Part shown: piece after piece, positions 36,584-45,753 of the stretch
Layout of the letters: every line of letters starts with the position of its first letter
Numbering within the stretch: position 1 is the stretch's first letter
From: Mesonia aestuariivivens
GTDB lineage: Bacteria > Bacteroidota > Bacteroidia > Flavobacteriales > Flavobacteriaceae
DNA length: 64,000 bases
Direction: 5' to 3'
NCBI RefSeq assembly: GCF_019311235.1
Contig: NZ_JAHWDF010000006.1
Coordinates: forward strand, 1-64,000
Program-made: the position numbers and the translations under genes
Notes under the pieces: generated by a model
What the model saw: only the letters and a program-made list of their open reading frames with translations
What the model was told of the DNA's origin: nothing
Database searches by the model: none

Positions 36584-38194
36584 TTAACCGTTAGAAACTT
36601 TAATTTTCATTCCTGGTTTTAACTTGTGACTGCTAATATCATTCCACTTTTTAATATTTTGTACAGAAATACCAGGAAATTTCTTAGAAATACTCCACAA
36701 TGAATCTCCACTTCTTACAATATAATACTTTTCAGAATTTTTATTTGTTGATTTTGACTTTTTAATATCAACAGGATTCGTGGCAACAGGTTTTTTAGGA
36801 TAAATGGTTAAGTATTGCCCTACTCTAATGTTGTTATTTCGCATGTTATTCCATCCTCTTATTTTGCTTACTCCTACCCCATATCGCTCTGCAATTTTCC
36901 CTAAATAATCTCCCGAACGTACACGATATCTAATTTTATCATCGGCTTCATAATACTTCGGTAAAGATTTCTCTTCAGCTTCAGCTAAGATAGCTTCTTC
37001 GGCATAATTGTAAATAAGGTTTTCATTAGCTACAAAAATTCCGGTTTCTACTAAAGGTAATCTTATGTAATATTCTTCATCTTCAATATAAGGAATGATA
37101 TTTAACTTATAACTAGGATTTAGAAACTCTAATAGTTCAGTATCAATATTGGTTACTCTTGTAATTTGATCAAACTTAATTAATTGTTTTACTTTTATGG
37201 TATCGGTTTCAAAATAGGTGATTTTTGGCTGGTAGGGTTGGTAACCGTGCTCGTCTGCATATTCAAATAAATACATGGTGGCTAAAAATGCGGGTACATA
37301 GCCTGCTGTTTCTCTTGGTAAATAGTTGCGAAGTTCCCAATAATCTTTTTTACCGCCGCTACGTCTTATGGCTTTTGAAACATTACCAGGACCAGAGTTA
37401 TAGGATGCTAACGCCAAATCCCAATCACCAAATGTATTGTATAAATTAGATAAATATTTACAAGCTGCCTCTGTGGCTAATACGGGATCCATACGCTCGT
37501 CTACATAACTACTTACATCTAAGCCATGCATTTTACCGGTGGCAAACATAAATTGCCAAAGTCCCGTTGCTCCTACTCTAGATTTTGCTGTTGGGTTTAG
37601 TGCCGATTCAACAATGGCTAAATATTTTATTTCTAAAGGAATATCATATTTATCTAGTTTTTCTTCAAATAATGGAAAATAATATTGTCCCAAAGACATT
37701 AATCGTTCCATCGATTTTTTATTGCGTTTTAGATAATACTGAATAACGCTTTCTAAAGATTCGTTATAGGTAACATGAAACGGTGTTTTTGCGTTAAGCT
37801 TTGCTAAACGTTCTTTTAAAAGCTCTGTAGAAATAACTTTATTAACCGTATCGTTATAAGGTATGTTTTCAATACTTTTTTGCATCTCATCGTATAAATT
37901 AGAATCTAAAAGCGTTTGTTGCCAAATAGAATCGATAAGCGCAGGTTGGTGGTAATCTCTTAACCCAAATAAAACATTTTCATTTAAAAAACTTGAAGAA
38001 GGAGAAAATGCTGTAAATTTTGCTTCAATCACACGATCAAAACCTGGATGTCGCTCTACTTTTTTGGTAAAATCTATTTCTTCTTGATTTTCTTTAACCA
38101 CTAAAGCAACAGAGTCTTTCTTTTTTTCTGGAGTTTGTGCAAACGCCACTCCGGTAATTAAAGAAATTCCTAAAACAACATTTTTAATCTTCAT
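36584..38194 (-). CDS. LysM-containing lytic murein transglycosylase (MltD-like)
   Basis: The frame opens to 38233, but ATG 38192-38194 gives a proper signal peptide (MKIKNVVLGISLITGVAFAQ). The resulting protein is 536 aa. The goose-lysozyme-like SLT domain at ~165-300 has the catalytic Glu in AIVESALNP, then VGATGLWQFMFATGKMHGL and ASYNSGPGNVSKAIRRSGG. Two LysM domains follow near the C-terminus, each opening YxVRSGDxLxxI. It cleaves peptidoglycan glycan strands in the periplasm. A 14-bp inverted repeat lies just upstream. Confidence 0.92.
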   Translation of the reverse strand: MKIKNVVLGISLITGVAFAQTPEKKKDSVALVVKENQEEIDFTKKVERHPGFDRVIEAKFTAFSPSSSFLNENVLFGLRDYHQPALIDSIWQQTLLDSNLYDEMQKSIENIPYNDTVNKVISTELLKERLAKLNAKTPFHVTYNESLESVIQYYLKRNKKSMERLMSLGQYYFPLFEEKLDKYDIPLEIKYLAIVESALNPTAKSRVGATGLWQFMFATGKMHGLDVSSYVDERMDPVLATEAACKYLSNLYNTFGDWDLALASYNSGPGNVSKAIRRSGGKKDYWELRNYLPRETAGYVPAFLATMYLFEYADEHGYQPYQPKITYFETDTIKVKQLIKFDQITRVTNIDTELLEFLNPSYKLNIIPYIEDEEYYIRLPLVETGIFVANENLIYNYAEEAILAEAEEKSLPKYYEADDKIRYRVRSGDYLGKIAERYGVGVSKIRGWNNMRNNNIRVGQYLTIYPKKPVATNPVDIKKSKSTNKNSEKYYIVRSGDSLWSISKKFPGISVQNIKKWNDISSHKLKPGMKIKVSNG

Positions 38195-38228
38195 ATTTTT
38201 TCTTTTGTACTTAATATTAGGGTATAAC

Positions 38229-38274
38229 AACACCTATACTAAAACTTTATTTATTAAGAATTAGTATAGGTGTT
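38229..38274. repeat. 14-bp perfect inverted repeat between pgk and mltD-like gene
   Basis: The arms AACACCTATACTAA (38229-38242) and TTAGTATAGGTGTT (38261-38274) match perfectly around an 18-nt AT-rich loop. It follows the pgk stop and could be its terminator, but on the pgk strand the U tract is missing. It may instead be an RNA-stability or processing hairpin. Confidence 0.6.
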
Positions 38275-38300
38275 ATAGTAAATTGAATCAAAAATAATGC

Positions 38301-39488
38301 CTAAGCTTTTTCTATAGCTGCAATACCTGGCAAAGATTTTCCTTCTAGTAATTCTAACATCGCACCACCTCCGGTAGAAACATAACTTACCTTATCTTCA
38401 AAACCAAATTGCTTTACTGCCGCAACGCTATCACCACCTCCTACTAAAGAGAAAGCTCCGTTTTTAGTAGCTTCGGCAACAAAATTACCTACGGCAATGG
38501 TACCTTTTGCAAAAGCTTCCATTTCAAAAACACCTAATGGACCGTTCCATAAAATAATTTTAGAATCTAAAATTACTTGTTTAAGGTTTTCTAATGACTT
38601 TGGTCCTGCATCTAAGCCCATCCAACCGTCAGGAATACTATCGATAGCAGCAGTGTCTTTATTTGCTTCAGCATCAAATTTATCGGCAATTACACAATCT
38701 ACAGGAAGTACAATATTGGTGTTTTGCTCTTTTGCTTTTTTCAAAATAGAAAGTGCAAGTTCTAGTTTATCGTCTTCTACTAAAGAATCTCCTATTTTAC
38801 CGCCTTGCGCTTTTATAAACGTATAAGCCATACCACCACCAATGATTAGATTATCTACTTTTGATAAAATATTCTCTATCACTGTAATTTTTGAAGAAAC
38901 TTTTGCTCCTCCTAAAATTGCTGTTACTGGTTTTTCTTTAGAATGTAATACTTTATCTAAACTTTTAATCTCTTTAGCTAACAAATATCCGAAACATTTA
39001 TCTTCAAAAAATTGAGCTACTACAGTCGTAGAAGCATGTGCTCTGTGTGCAGTACCAAAAGCATCGTTAATATAAATATCGCCGTGCTTAGCTAATTTTT
39101 TAGCGAAGTTTTCATCTCCTTTTTTTTCTTCTGCATAGAAACGAAGATTTTCTAATAATAAAACTTCTCCGCTTTCTAATTCTTCAGACATTTTAAAAGC
39201 TTCTTCGCTTACGCAATCACTAGCAAATTTTACTTGTACACCAATTACTTCTGAAACTTTGTTGACAATGTGTTTTAAAGAGAATTCTTCATTTACGCCA
39301 CTTGGCCGCCCTAAATGAGACATTAAAACTACAGCACCACCATCTTCTAAAACTTTAGTAATTGTTGGTTTGGCTGCTTCGATTCTGTTAGCATCTGTTA
39401 CTTCATGCTTGTCGTTTAAAGGCACGTTAAAATCTACACGGATTAAAGCTTTCTTATCTTTAAAATTATAGTCTTCAATGGTTTTCAT
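38301..39488 (-). CDS. pgk: phosphoglycerate kinase
   Basis: The 395-aa glycolytic enzyme begins with [14 protein letters not shown] (residues 11-24), has SHLGRPSG (58-65), [15 protein letters not shown] (~109-123), the hinge and ADP-site GGAKVSSKI, the [18 protein letters not shown] loop and the C-terminal GGGDSVAAV and [14 protein letters not shown]. It transfers phosphate between 1,3-bisphosphoglycerate and ADP. It is divergent from the polymerase delta-prime gene. Confidence 0.98.
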   Translation of the reverse strand: MKTIEDYNFKDKKALIRVDFNVPLNDKHEVTDANRIEAAKPTITKVLEDGGAVVLMSHLGRPSGVNEEFSLKHIVNKVSEVIGVQVKFASDCVSEEAFKMSEELESGEVLLLENLRFYAEEKKGDENFAKKLAKHGDIYINDAFGTAHRAHASTTVVAQFFEDKCFGYLLAKEIKSLDKVLHSKEKPVTAILGGAKVSSKITVIENILSKVDNLIIGGGMAYTFIKAQGGKIGDSLVEDDKLELALSILKKAKEQNTNIVLPVDCVIADKFDAEANKDTAAIDSIPDGWMGLDAGPKSLENLKQVILDSKIILWNGPLGVFEMEAFAKGTIAVGNFVAEATKNGAFSLVGGGDSVAAVKQFGFEDKVSYVSTGGGAMLELLEGKSLPGIAAIEKA

Positions 39489-39575
39489 AAATATGTTTTT
39501 TTCAAATTTAATTATTTATTGCTTTGTGTAGTAAATTCAACCAAAATAAATCTAAAATAACTATTTTCGCCGCGT

Positions 39576-40724
39576 ATGTTATTTAAAAATATTCTAGGCT
39601 CAACGCATTTAAAAAAGCATCTTACCGCAACTGCTGATAATGGTAGAATACCACACGCACAGTTATTTGTAGGTGCTACAGGTTATGGTACTTTACCTAT
39701 GGCTATTGCTTACGCTCAATATGTATTATGTAAAAATACTGAGGGAGAAAATACTAATGGCAATCAGTCTTGTAATGTAAAATTTAATTCTATAAAACAT
39801 CCAGATTTACATTTTTCTTACCCTGTAATTAGCGGAAAAACGAGTTCTAAGCCAAAATCGACCGATTTTATTACAGAATGGCGAAATTTTGTAAATGAAA
39901 ATCCTTATGGAAGTTTATATGATTGGTATCAATCGCTAGGTGTTAAAAATCAGCAAGGAGAAATTAGAGTTAATGAAGCGGCAGAAATTTTAAAAACACT
40001 TTCGTTAAAATCTTATGAAGGCGGATTTAAAGTTTCTATCATCTGGGGTGCCGATAAGATGAATACCGATTGTGCCAATAAGCTATTAAAGTTAATTGAG
40101 GAACCTCCAAATAAGACCTTATTAATCTTAATTGCAGAGAACGAAGAAGACATTATACAAACCATAAGATCGCGTTGCCAAGTACTGCATTTTCCTCCAT
40201 TAGGTGAACAAGTGATTGCCGACGCGCTTAAAGAACATCATAATACGAGTTCTACTGATGCTTTAAAAATCGCTAATAGAGCTCAAGGAAATTACAATAC
40301 AGCTCTTCATTTTTTGCATAATGACGATGATGACTTACTGTTTGAAGAATGGTTTATTGCTTGGGTAAGAACAGCTTTTAAAGCGAAAGGAAATAAGGCT
40401 TCTATAAGAGACCTTATTAGCTGGAGTGAAGAGATTGCTGCTGTGGGTAGAGAATCTCAAAAACGTTTTTTATTGTATTGTCAAAATTTCTTTAGACAAG
40501 CCTTAATGCAAAATTATACCCAAGGAAAACTGGTGTATTTAGAACCCGCCACTAAAGGATTTCAAATTGAAAAATTTGCTCCTTTTGTGCACGGCAATAA
40601 TATAATAGAAATTACTGAAGAATTAGAGAAAGCCATTTACCATATTGAGCGTAATGTAAACGCTAAACTGGTACTTACAGATTTATCAATTAAACTAACG
40701 AGATTACTTCATAAAAAAGCATAA
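39576..40724 (+). CDS. DNA polymerase III subunit delta prime
   Basis: This 382-aa clamp-loader AAA+ subunit starts LFKNILGSTHLKKHLTATADNGRIPHAQLFVGATGYGT. Its P-loop is degenerate (GATGYGT without GKT), as expected for the non-hydrolysing delta prime. GGFKVSIIWGADKMNTDCANKLLKLIEEPPNKTLLILI and SRCQVLHFPPL are the sensor-1 region and SRC motif. It takes part in loading the beta clamp. A possible promoter (TTG near 39524, TATTTTCG 39562-39569) is weak. Confidence 0.92.
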   Translation: MLFKNILGSTHLKKHLTATADNGRIPHAQLFVGATGYGTLPMAIAYAQYVLCKNTEGENTNGNQSCNVKFNSIKHPDLHFSYPVISGKTSSKPKSTDFITEWRNFVNENPYGSLYDWYQSLGVKNQQGEIRVNEAAEILKTLSLKSYEGGFKVSIIWGADKMNTDCANKLLKLIEEPPNKTLLILIAENEEDIIQTIRSRCQVLHFPPLGEQVIADALKEHHNTSSTDALKIANRAQGNYNTALHFLHNDDDDLLFEEWFIAWVRTAFKAKGNKASIRDLISWSEEIAAVGRESQKRFLLYCQNFFRQALMQNYTQGKLVYLEPATKGFQIEKFAPFVHGNNIIEITEELEKAIYHIERNVNAKLVLTDLSIKLTRLLHKKA

Positions 40725-40725
40725 A

Positions 40726-40752
40726 AAAAGCCCTCGAATGAGGGCTTTTGAT
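40726..40752. terminator. bidirectional hairpin terminator
   Basis: AAAAGCCCTC (40726-40735) and GAGGGCTTTT (40740-40749) are perfectly complementary around a GAAT tetraloop. The terminator lies between the delta-prime gene and the convergent OmpH gene. Confidence 0.9.
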
Positions 40753-40770
40753 AGCTATAAATAGTCTATA

Positions 40771-41331
40771 TTATTCTTCTGTAGAAGTTTCTTCTTCAGT
40801 CTTTTTTGTTTCAGTTACTCCGTATTCTTTATTTAAAGCTTCTAATACTTCGTCTGTGATGTCTTTACCCTCTTTTGCATACATAATGTTTGCAGACTCG
40901 TTAGAACCAAAAATATAAGTATAACCCTTATCTTTACCGTAGTCACCTACAAAATCTTTTACTTTTGTGATTAAAGAGTCAATAATTTTATCACTTTCTT
41001 GACGTAACTGTCCACTTTGCATTTGTTGTTGTCTAGATAACATTTGTTGCTTTTGCATTAACTCTTGTTCTTTTTCTTGACGCTGAGCTGCAGACATAGA
41101 TTGTGACTTACTTTGATATTCTTGAACTTCTGCTTGAAACGCTTTGGCTACAGAATCTAAATTACGTTGAAGTTTTTCTGAGCGTTCATTAAAAATCGCT
41201 TCAGTTTCTTTCATCTCTTTAAAATCTTGAATCAAAATTGTATTATCTACGTAAGCAGTTTTATCTTGATCACAAGAAGTAAGTATAGCTGCGCCAAAGA
41301 TTACCAATGCAATTTTTTTCATCTTTTTCAA
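40771..41331 (-). CDS. OmpH/Skp-like outer membrane chaperone, lipoprotein form
   Basis: The 186-aa protein has a lipoprotein signal, with Cys20 in GAAILTSCDQD. Residues ~38-135 are a long Gln/Glu/Lys-rich coiled coil (ERSEKLQRNLDSVAK, QRQEKEQELMQKQQML), followed by VKDFVGDYGKDKGYTYIFGSNESANIMYAKEGKDITDEVLEALNKEY, the usual OmpH C-terminal pattern in Bacteroidota. Skp-type proteins hold outer-membrane proteins in the periplasm; here the lipid anchor would tether it. The tail is Glu/Thr-rich. Confidence 0.88.
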   Translation of the reverse strand: MKKMKKIALVIFGAAILTSCDQDKTAYVDNTILIQDFKEMKETEAIFNERSEKLQRNLDSVAKAFQAEVQEYQSKSQSMSAAQRQEKEQELMQKQQMLSRQQQMQSGQLRQESDKIIDSLITKVKDFVGDYGKDKGYTYIFGSNESANIMYAKEGKDITDEVLEALNKEYGVTETKKTEEETSTEE

Positions 41332-41539
41332 TTTTATAATTAGTGTTGCGAAAGTAAGAACTATTTTGAAAAAATAATAATTATTTCAACTATTATAAAA
41401 ATCTATGTTATTTTAATTGTAATAAAATAAAACTATCAAAAATAACTTAATTTAAAGTCTTCTAATTAGTTTTATTTAAATCTTTAGCTCATAGATTGTT
41501 TCGTCAATAAAAGTTCGTTAAAAAGCCTATAAATAAGTT

Positions 41540-42400
41540 TTAATATTTCTTGAAGACGTAAATATGGCTAGAATATTCTTTTGTAGATTTTGCTTTAAGG
41601 TTGCTCGTTAAACCTACTCGAAAAGCTTTTAAATAATTAGAACTTCCTGTTTTATATTTTTCTGAAAGTAGACTTACATAATAGGAGTCAAAAATTAAAG
41701 GTAAAGTATTTTGCAATTTGAAATTATGGTTTTTCATTAAGCGCTGTATTCCTTCTTTAGAAAAATGCCAAAGATGTCGCGGCACATCATAAGCTGCCCA
41801 AAACTCTTGATAGTGTTGTGCATCATAACTTTTAAAATTTGGTACAGCAATTATTAGGTAACCATTACTATTTAATAAATAATGAAACTTCTCCAGCTGA
41901 TTTTCTAAATCTGGAATGTGTTCTAACACATGCCAAAGCGTAATCACATCATATGTATCTATTGAAGAAAGTAAAGAAATATCTTCTACTAAATTAATTG
42001 TTTTTTCTTTTGCTAATTTTCTTGCCTGTGCATTTGGCTCTACTCCCCTAACCTTCCAATTTTTTAGCTTAGCCGTTTTTAAGAAATCTCCCGTTCCGGC
42101 TCCAACATCTAATAAACTTTTATCTGAATGTTTAACTAATGAATTTATTAGTTTCACTTTTTTTTGAAGCATTACATTTTTAACGCCTTGATAAAGTTTA
42201 TCAGAAAAGTTTTTAGAAGCATCTGTATGCGAAATGTAATCTTCACTTTGGTAGTATTTAGGAAGACTCTCTAAGCTTGGTTGTGGCTGTGTAATTAAAA
42301 TATCCTGATGATCATTCCAAACCAATTCAAAATTTTCATTAGAAACTGTATGATCTTTACAGGAAATATATACCTGAGAAGTAGAATTAATATATGTCAT
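41540..42400 (-). CDS. class I SAM-dependent methyltransferase
   Basis: The 286-aa protein has the AdoMet motif I LLDVGAGTGDFLKTA (~93-107), the acidic VRGVEPN, and DVITLWHVLEHIPDLENQLEKFHYLL typical of Methyltransf_23-like enzymes. An N-terminal ~50-residue extension with C-x-D-H and NxExxxLxWN segments precedes it. The substrate is unknown. This family is common in surface-glycan or lipid modification in flavobacteria. It shares one base with the lipoprotein gene upstream and has a 208-bp gene-free stretch downstream. Confidence 0.85.
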   Translation of the reverse strand: MTYINSTSQVYISCKDHTVSNENFELVWNDHQDILITQPQPSLESLPKYYQSEDYISHTDASKNFSDKLYQGVKNVMLQKKVKLINSLVKHSDKSLLDVGAGTGDFLKTAKLKNWKVRGVEPNAQARKLAKEKTINLVEDISLLSSIDTYDVITLWHVLEHIPDLENQLEKFHYLLNSNGYLIIAVPNFKSYDAQHYQEFWAAYDVPRHLWHFSKEGIQRLMKNHNFKLQNTLPLIFDSYYVSLLSEKYKTGSSNYLKAFRVGLTSNLKAKSTKEYSSHIYVFKKY

Positions 42401-42894
42401 TAATTAATAATCCTATTATAGTTAGTTAATTTTTCAATTACAGATTTCTGTCGTAGTGAATTTTCTATCAATACATCTTTTCCATCTTTATCGGTCACTT
42501 GAATATTGATGTACTTATAAACTTCTTTTTTAACAACATCATCACGTTTTTTATCTTCTTTAAGTCCCAATGCTTGAAAAAATATACCGCTAAACAAGTC
42601 TATATATTTGTCTTTATCAGAGCTAAAATATATATAAACGGTCAATTCTTCTTTACTATATAATTCTTTGGTTATAAAAGAAAAAGGCAAATAGTCTTCT
42701 TTTATATTAAAAAAACTTTTTGTTTTATCTTCAAATCTATCTTTACTTCCTGTAAACTCAAAAGCGTAATTTGATAAGCTAGTTTCGTATTTTGGTTGAA
42801 TAATTTCGTAGGCTTCAATCCTTCTTGCTTTATGTATTCTAAAACAAGATTGAAATGTAAAAACTAATATAAAAAGTAAAATTATTTTCTTCAA
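42400..42894 (-). CDS. small lipoprotein, paralog A of a tandem pair
   Basis: I do not recognise this 164-aa protein. It has a lipoprotein signal, with Cys17 in LVFTFQSCFRIHK. The mature part has EDYLPFSFITKELYSKEELTVYIYFSSDKDKYIDLFSGIFFQALG and a C-terminal charged segment VTDKDGKDVLIEN. It aligns along its full length with the 166-aa product of the gene 21 bp upstream; the first ~25 residues are almost identical while the rest is ~35-45% similar by eye. It is likely periplasm-facing, and its function is unknown. Confidence 0.75.
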   Translation of the reverse strand: MKKIILLFILVFTFQSCFRIHKARRIEAYEIIQPKYETSLSNYAFEFTGSKDRFEDKTKSFFNIKEDYLPFSFITKELYSKEELTVYIYFSSDKDKYIDLFSGIFFQALGLKEDKKRDDVVKKEVYKYINIQVTDKDGKDVLIENSLRQKSVIEKLTNYNRIIN

Positions 42895-42914
42895 AATTAG
42901 TTGATTTTAAATTT

Positions 42915-43415
42915 CTAATTAAGATAATATCTAAAATCATTAAGCTTTTTAAGCACAGCTTTTCTACGATCATCATCTTCAGAAAATACATCTTTACCCT
43001 GCAAATCTTTCACTTTTACGTAAACATAATTATAAACATCATCTCCATCTTTTGATATATGATCGCTTTCAATTGCATCTTCAAAACCTATCACATAATT
43101 AAATATAGCAGTGAATAAATCTATCTTTTTATCTTGATCTGAGCTCAAGTAAAAACTCACCTCTAATTCTTCTTTCGGGTAAAGAATTTTAGTTTTAAAA
43201 GGTTCTGGCAAATAATCTTTTTCAATTTGAAAAAATCTCCTAGCCTTAGGATAAAAAGAAATTCGACTTGCATTTAAATGAAACCCATAAGAAATTGCTC
43301 CGTTCTTTAATCTTGAATCGTACAATTTGTAGCTATCAATCCTTCTTGCTTTATGGATTCTAAAACAAGATTGAAAGGTAAAAACCAATACAAAAAGTAA
43401 AATTATTTTCTTCAA
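42915..43415 (-). CDS. small lipoprotein, paralog B of a tandem pair
   Basis: This 166-aa protein of unknown function has the same lipoprotein signal (Cys17 in FTFQSC) and layout as paralog A: an EKDYLPEPFKTKILYPKEELEVSFYLSSDQDKKIDLF core and a VKDLQGKDVF tail. The two genes arose by tandem duplication. A parS-like palindrome lies 10 bp upstream of its start, between this gene and mnmG. Confidence 0.75.
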   Translation of the reverse strand: MKKIILLFVLVFTFQSCFRIHKARRIDSYKLYDSRLKNGAISYGFHLNASRISFYPKARRFFQIEKDYLPEPFKTKILYPKEELEVSFYLSSDQDKKIDLFTAIFNYVIGFEDAIESDHISKDGDDVYNYVYVKVKDLQGKDVFSEDDDRRKAVLKKLNDFRYYLN

Positions 43416-43424
43416 AATTAATAT

Positions 43425-43440
43425 TGTTCCACGTGGAACA
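43425..43440. promoter_or_regulatory. parS-like ParB-binding site, copy 1
   Basis: TGTTCCACGTGGAACA is a perfect 16-bp palindrome with a CACGTG core, matching the bacterial parS consensus (TGTTNCACGTGNAACA). It is intergenic, between mnmG and paralog B. A 25-bp block around it is identical to copy 2. Confidence 0.8.
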
Positions 43441-43447
43441 TTTTAAA

Positions 43448-45319
43448 TTACCTACCCATAAAAACTAAAAGTACCGATATATCTGCAGGACTTACTCCAC
43501 TTACTCTTGAAGCTTGAGATACGGTTTTTGGTTGAATTTTATTCAATTTTTCTCTCGCTTCCATAGACATTGATTGTAATTTCATATAATCGAAATCTGA
43601 AGGAATTTTCAAGTTTTCTAAACGATGGAGTTTATCTGCATTATTTTTTTCCTTTTCAATATAACCAGAATACTTCACCTGAATTTCTGTTTGCTCCAAT
43701 ACTTCGTGATCAAACTGATGCTCTTGAATGTACTTCTCTACAGAATCAATTTTTCGCATATCATCCATCGATATATTAGGACGCGCAAAAACCTTAAACA
43801 TCTTACCGCTTTGCTTTACAGTTGCTGAATTATTCGCTTCTAATATCGGATTTATTTCTTCAGGATTAACACTTGTTTCTCTAAAAAAAGAGACAAATGC
43901 ATCTGAAGAGTCTTTCTTCGACTCCATTCGCACCATACGTTTTTGAGAAGCTAAACCAAGTTTATACGATTTTTCTGTTAATCTAAAGTCCGCATTATCT
44001 TGTCGTAAAAGCGTTCTGTACTCAGCTCGTGATGTAAACATACGATAAGGCTCTTCTGTTCCTTTAGTAATTAAATCGTCTATTAAAACACCTATATAAG
44101 CTTCATCTCTACTTAATACAAATTCTTCTCGTTCTTGAACTTTCAATGCTGCATTAATACCAGCCATTAATCCTTGGCAAGCTGCTTCTTCATAACCAGT
44201 GGTTCCGTTAATTTGACCGGCAAAATATAAACCTTCTACCAGTTTAGTTTCTAACGTATGTTGTAACTGTGTAGGTGGAAAATAGTCATACTCGATAGCG
44301 TAACCAGGTCTAAAAAACTTTACGTTTTCAAAACCAGCTACAGATTTCAAGGCTTTATACTGAACATCTTCTGGCAACGAAGTTGAAAACCCATTCACAT
44401 AATATTCTACGGTTTTCCATCCTTCTGGTTCAACAAATAATTGATGACGATCTTTATCTGCAAAACGATTTATTTTATCTTCTATACTGGGGCAATATCT
44501 AGGTCCAACACTTTCAATTCTTCCATTAAACATAGGAGAACGATCAAAGCCTTCTTTTAATAAATTATGTACTTCTGGAGAAGTATAGGTCATATGACAA
44601 GAACGTTGTTCTTTTAAAGGTTTCGTCACATCCAGATAAGAAAACTTTGCTGGAACATCATCTCCTGGTTGTTCTACCATTTTAGAAAAATCTAACGAAC
44701 GTCCATCCACTCTTGGCGGCGTTCCTGTTTTCATTCTTCCCGACTCAAAACCAAGATTAAGTAAATCTGCAGTAATTCCTGTGGCAGCTCTTTCACCAGA
44801 TCTTCCACCACCAAAATTCTTTTCTCCAATATGTATTAGTCCGTTAAGAAAAGTACCATTGGTCAGCACTACACTTTTAGCTTTTATCTCTAAACCTAGA
44901 AATGTTTTTACGCCGGTTACTTTTCCGTTTTCAGAAAGAATACCTGAAACCATTTCTTGGTAAAAATCTAAGTTTGGAGTTTGTTCTAACATTAAACGCC
45001 AATCTTCAGCAAAACGCATGCGGTCACTTTGCACACGCGGACTCCACATAGCGGGTCCTTTAGATTTATTCAGCATTTTAAATTGAATAGCACTAGTGTC
45101 ACTTACAATTCCGCTATAGCCACCCAAAGCATCAATTTCACGAACAATTTGCCCTTTAGCAATACCTCCCATTGCAGGGTTACAAGACATTTGTGCTATA
45201 TTTTGCAAATTCATCGTGACTAATAAGGTTTTACTTCCCATATTAGCAGCGGCAGCGGCAGCTTCACTTCCTGCGTGGCCACCTCCTACTACTATTACAT
45301 CATATTCTTTATCAAACAT
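43448..45319 (-). CDS. mnmG: tRNA U34 carboxymethylaminomethyl-modifying enzyme, FAD subunit
   Basis: At 623 aa it is standard length for MnmG (GidA). It has the dinucleotide-binding motif VVGGGHAGSEAA at residues ~10-21, QMSCNPAMGGIAKGQIVREIDALGG, the second FAD segment GLYFAGQINGTTGYEEAACQGLMAGINAA and the helical C-terminal domain. With MnmE it builds cmnm5 on wobble uridine of several tRNAs, using FAD and a folate methylene group. It lies between two parS-like sites. Confidence 0.97.
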   Translation of the reverse strand: MFDKEYDVIVVGGGHAGSEAAAAAANMGSKTLLVTMNLQNIAQMSCNPAMGGIAKGQIVREIDALGGYSGIVSDTSAIQFKMLNKSKGPAMWSPRVQSDRMRFAEDWRLMLEQTPNLDFYQEMVSGILSENGKVTGVKTFLGLEIKAKSVVLTNGTFLNGLIHIGEKNFGGGRSGERAATGITADLLNLGFESGRMKTGTPPRVDGRSLDFSKMVEQPGDDVPAKFSYLDVTKPLKEQRSCHMTYTSPEVHNLLKEGFDRSPMFNGRIESVGPRYCPSIEDKINRFADKDRHQLFVEPEGWKTVEYYVNGFSTSLPEDVQYKALKSVAGFENVKFFRPGYAIEYDYFPPTQLQHTLETKLVEGLYFAGQINGTTGYEEAACQGLMAGINAALKVQEREEFVLSRDEAYIGVLIDDLITKGTEEPYRMFTSRAEYRTLLRQDNADFRLTEKSYKLGLASQKRMVRMESKKDSSDAFVSFFRETSVNPEEINPILEANNSATVKQSGKMFKVFARPNISMDDMRKIDSVEKYIQEHQFDHEVLEQTEIQVKYSGYIEKEKNNADKLHRLENLKIPSDFDYMKLQSMSMEAREKLNKIQPKTVSQASRVSGVSPADISVLLVFMGR

Positions 45320-45333
45320 TACCTTATAAATTT

Positions 45334-45753
45334 CTATTGTTCCACGTGGAACATTTTAATTTTTTCATTTTCTTTAGCACGCATTAACTGTGCATCTTCT
45401 TCAGATTTATCTTTATAACCACAAAAGTGTAAAAGACCGTGAGCAATTACTCGTTTTAATTCTTCATCAAAAGAAACCTTAAATTTTAATGCATTTTCCG
45501 CTACACGCTCAGTGCTTATAAAAATATCACCATGTAAAATATTACCTACAGTATTATCAAAACTGATGATGTCTGTATAGTCGTCATGATTTAAATACTT
45601 TACATTTATATCATGTAAATATTCATCATCACAAAAAATATAATTGATATCTCCTTCTTTCTTTTCTTCTGATATTAAAACCTTACGCAACCAATTTTCA
45701 TAAGTTGGTTTATTCTCTAATTCGAAATTATTTTCATTAAAAAAATTAATCAT
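45334..45753 (-). CDS. ybeY: rRNA maturation endoribonuclease YbeY
   Basis: The 139-aa metalloprotein has the zinc-site motif HGLLHFCGYKDK (~107-118) and DIISFDNTVGNILHGDIFIS, typical of YbeY. The third metal ligand position, His in most bacteria (GYDH), is Asp-Lys here (GYKDK), as is common in Bacteroidota. It takes part in 16S rRNA 3' processing and ribosome quality control. It overlaps the DUF4175 gene by 8 bp (45746-45753), and its last codons carry a parS-like palindrome. Confidence 0.94.
   Translation of the reverse strand: MINFFNENNFELENKPTYENWLRKVLISEEKKEGDINYIFCDDEYLHDINVKYLNHDDYTDIISFDNTVGNILHGDIFISTERVAENALKFKVSFDEELKRVIAHGLLHFCGYKDKSEEDAQLMRAKENEKIKMFHVEQ
45338..45353. promoter_or_regulatory. 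parS-like ParB-binding site, copy 2 (inside ybeY)
   Basis: The same 16-bp palindrome TGTTCCACGTGGAACA, 1.9 kb from copy 1. It overlaps the last codons of ybeY, where it encodes Phe-His-Val-Glu within the terminal peptide MFHVEQ. Confidence 0.8.

Noticed and set aside
38497-38826. 109-aa plus-strand open frame
   Set aside because: Antisense to pgk, with low-complexity composition caused by the reverse complement of conserved codons.
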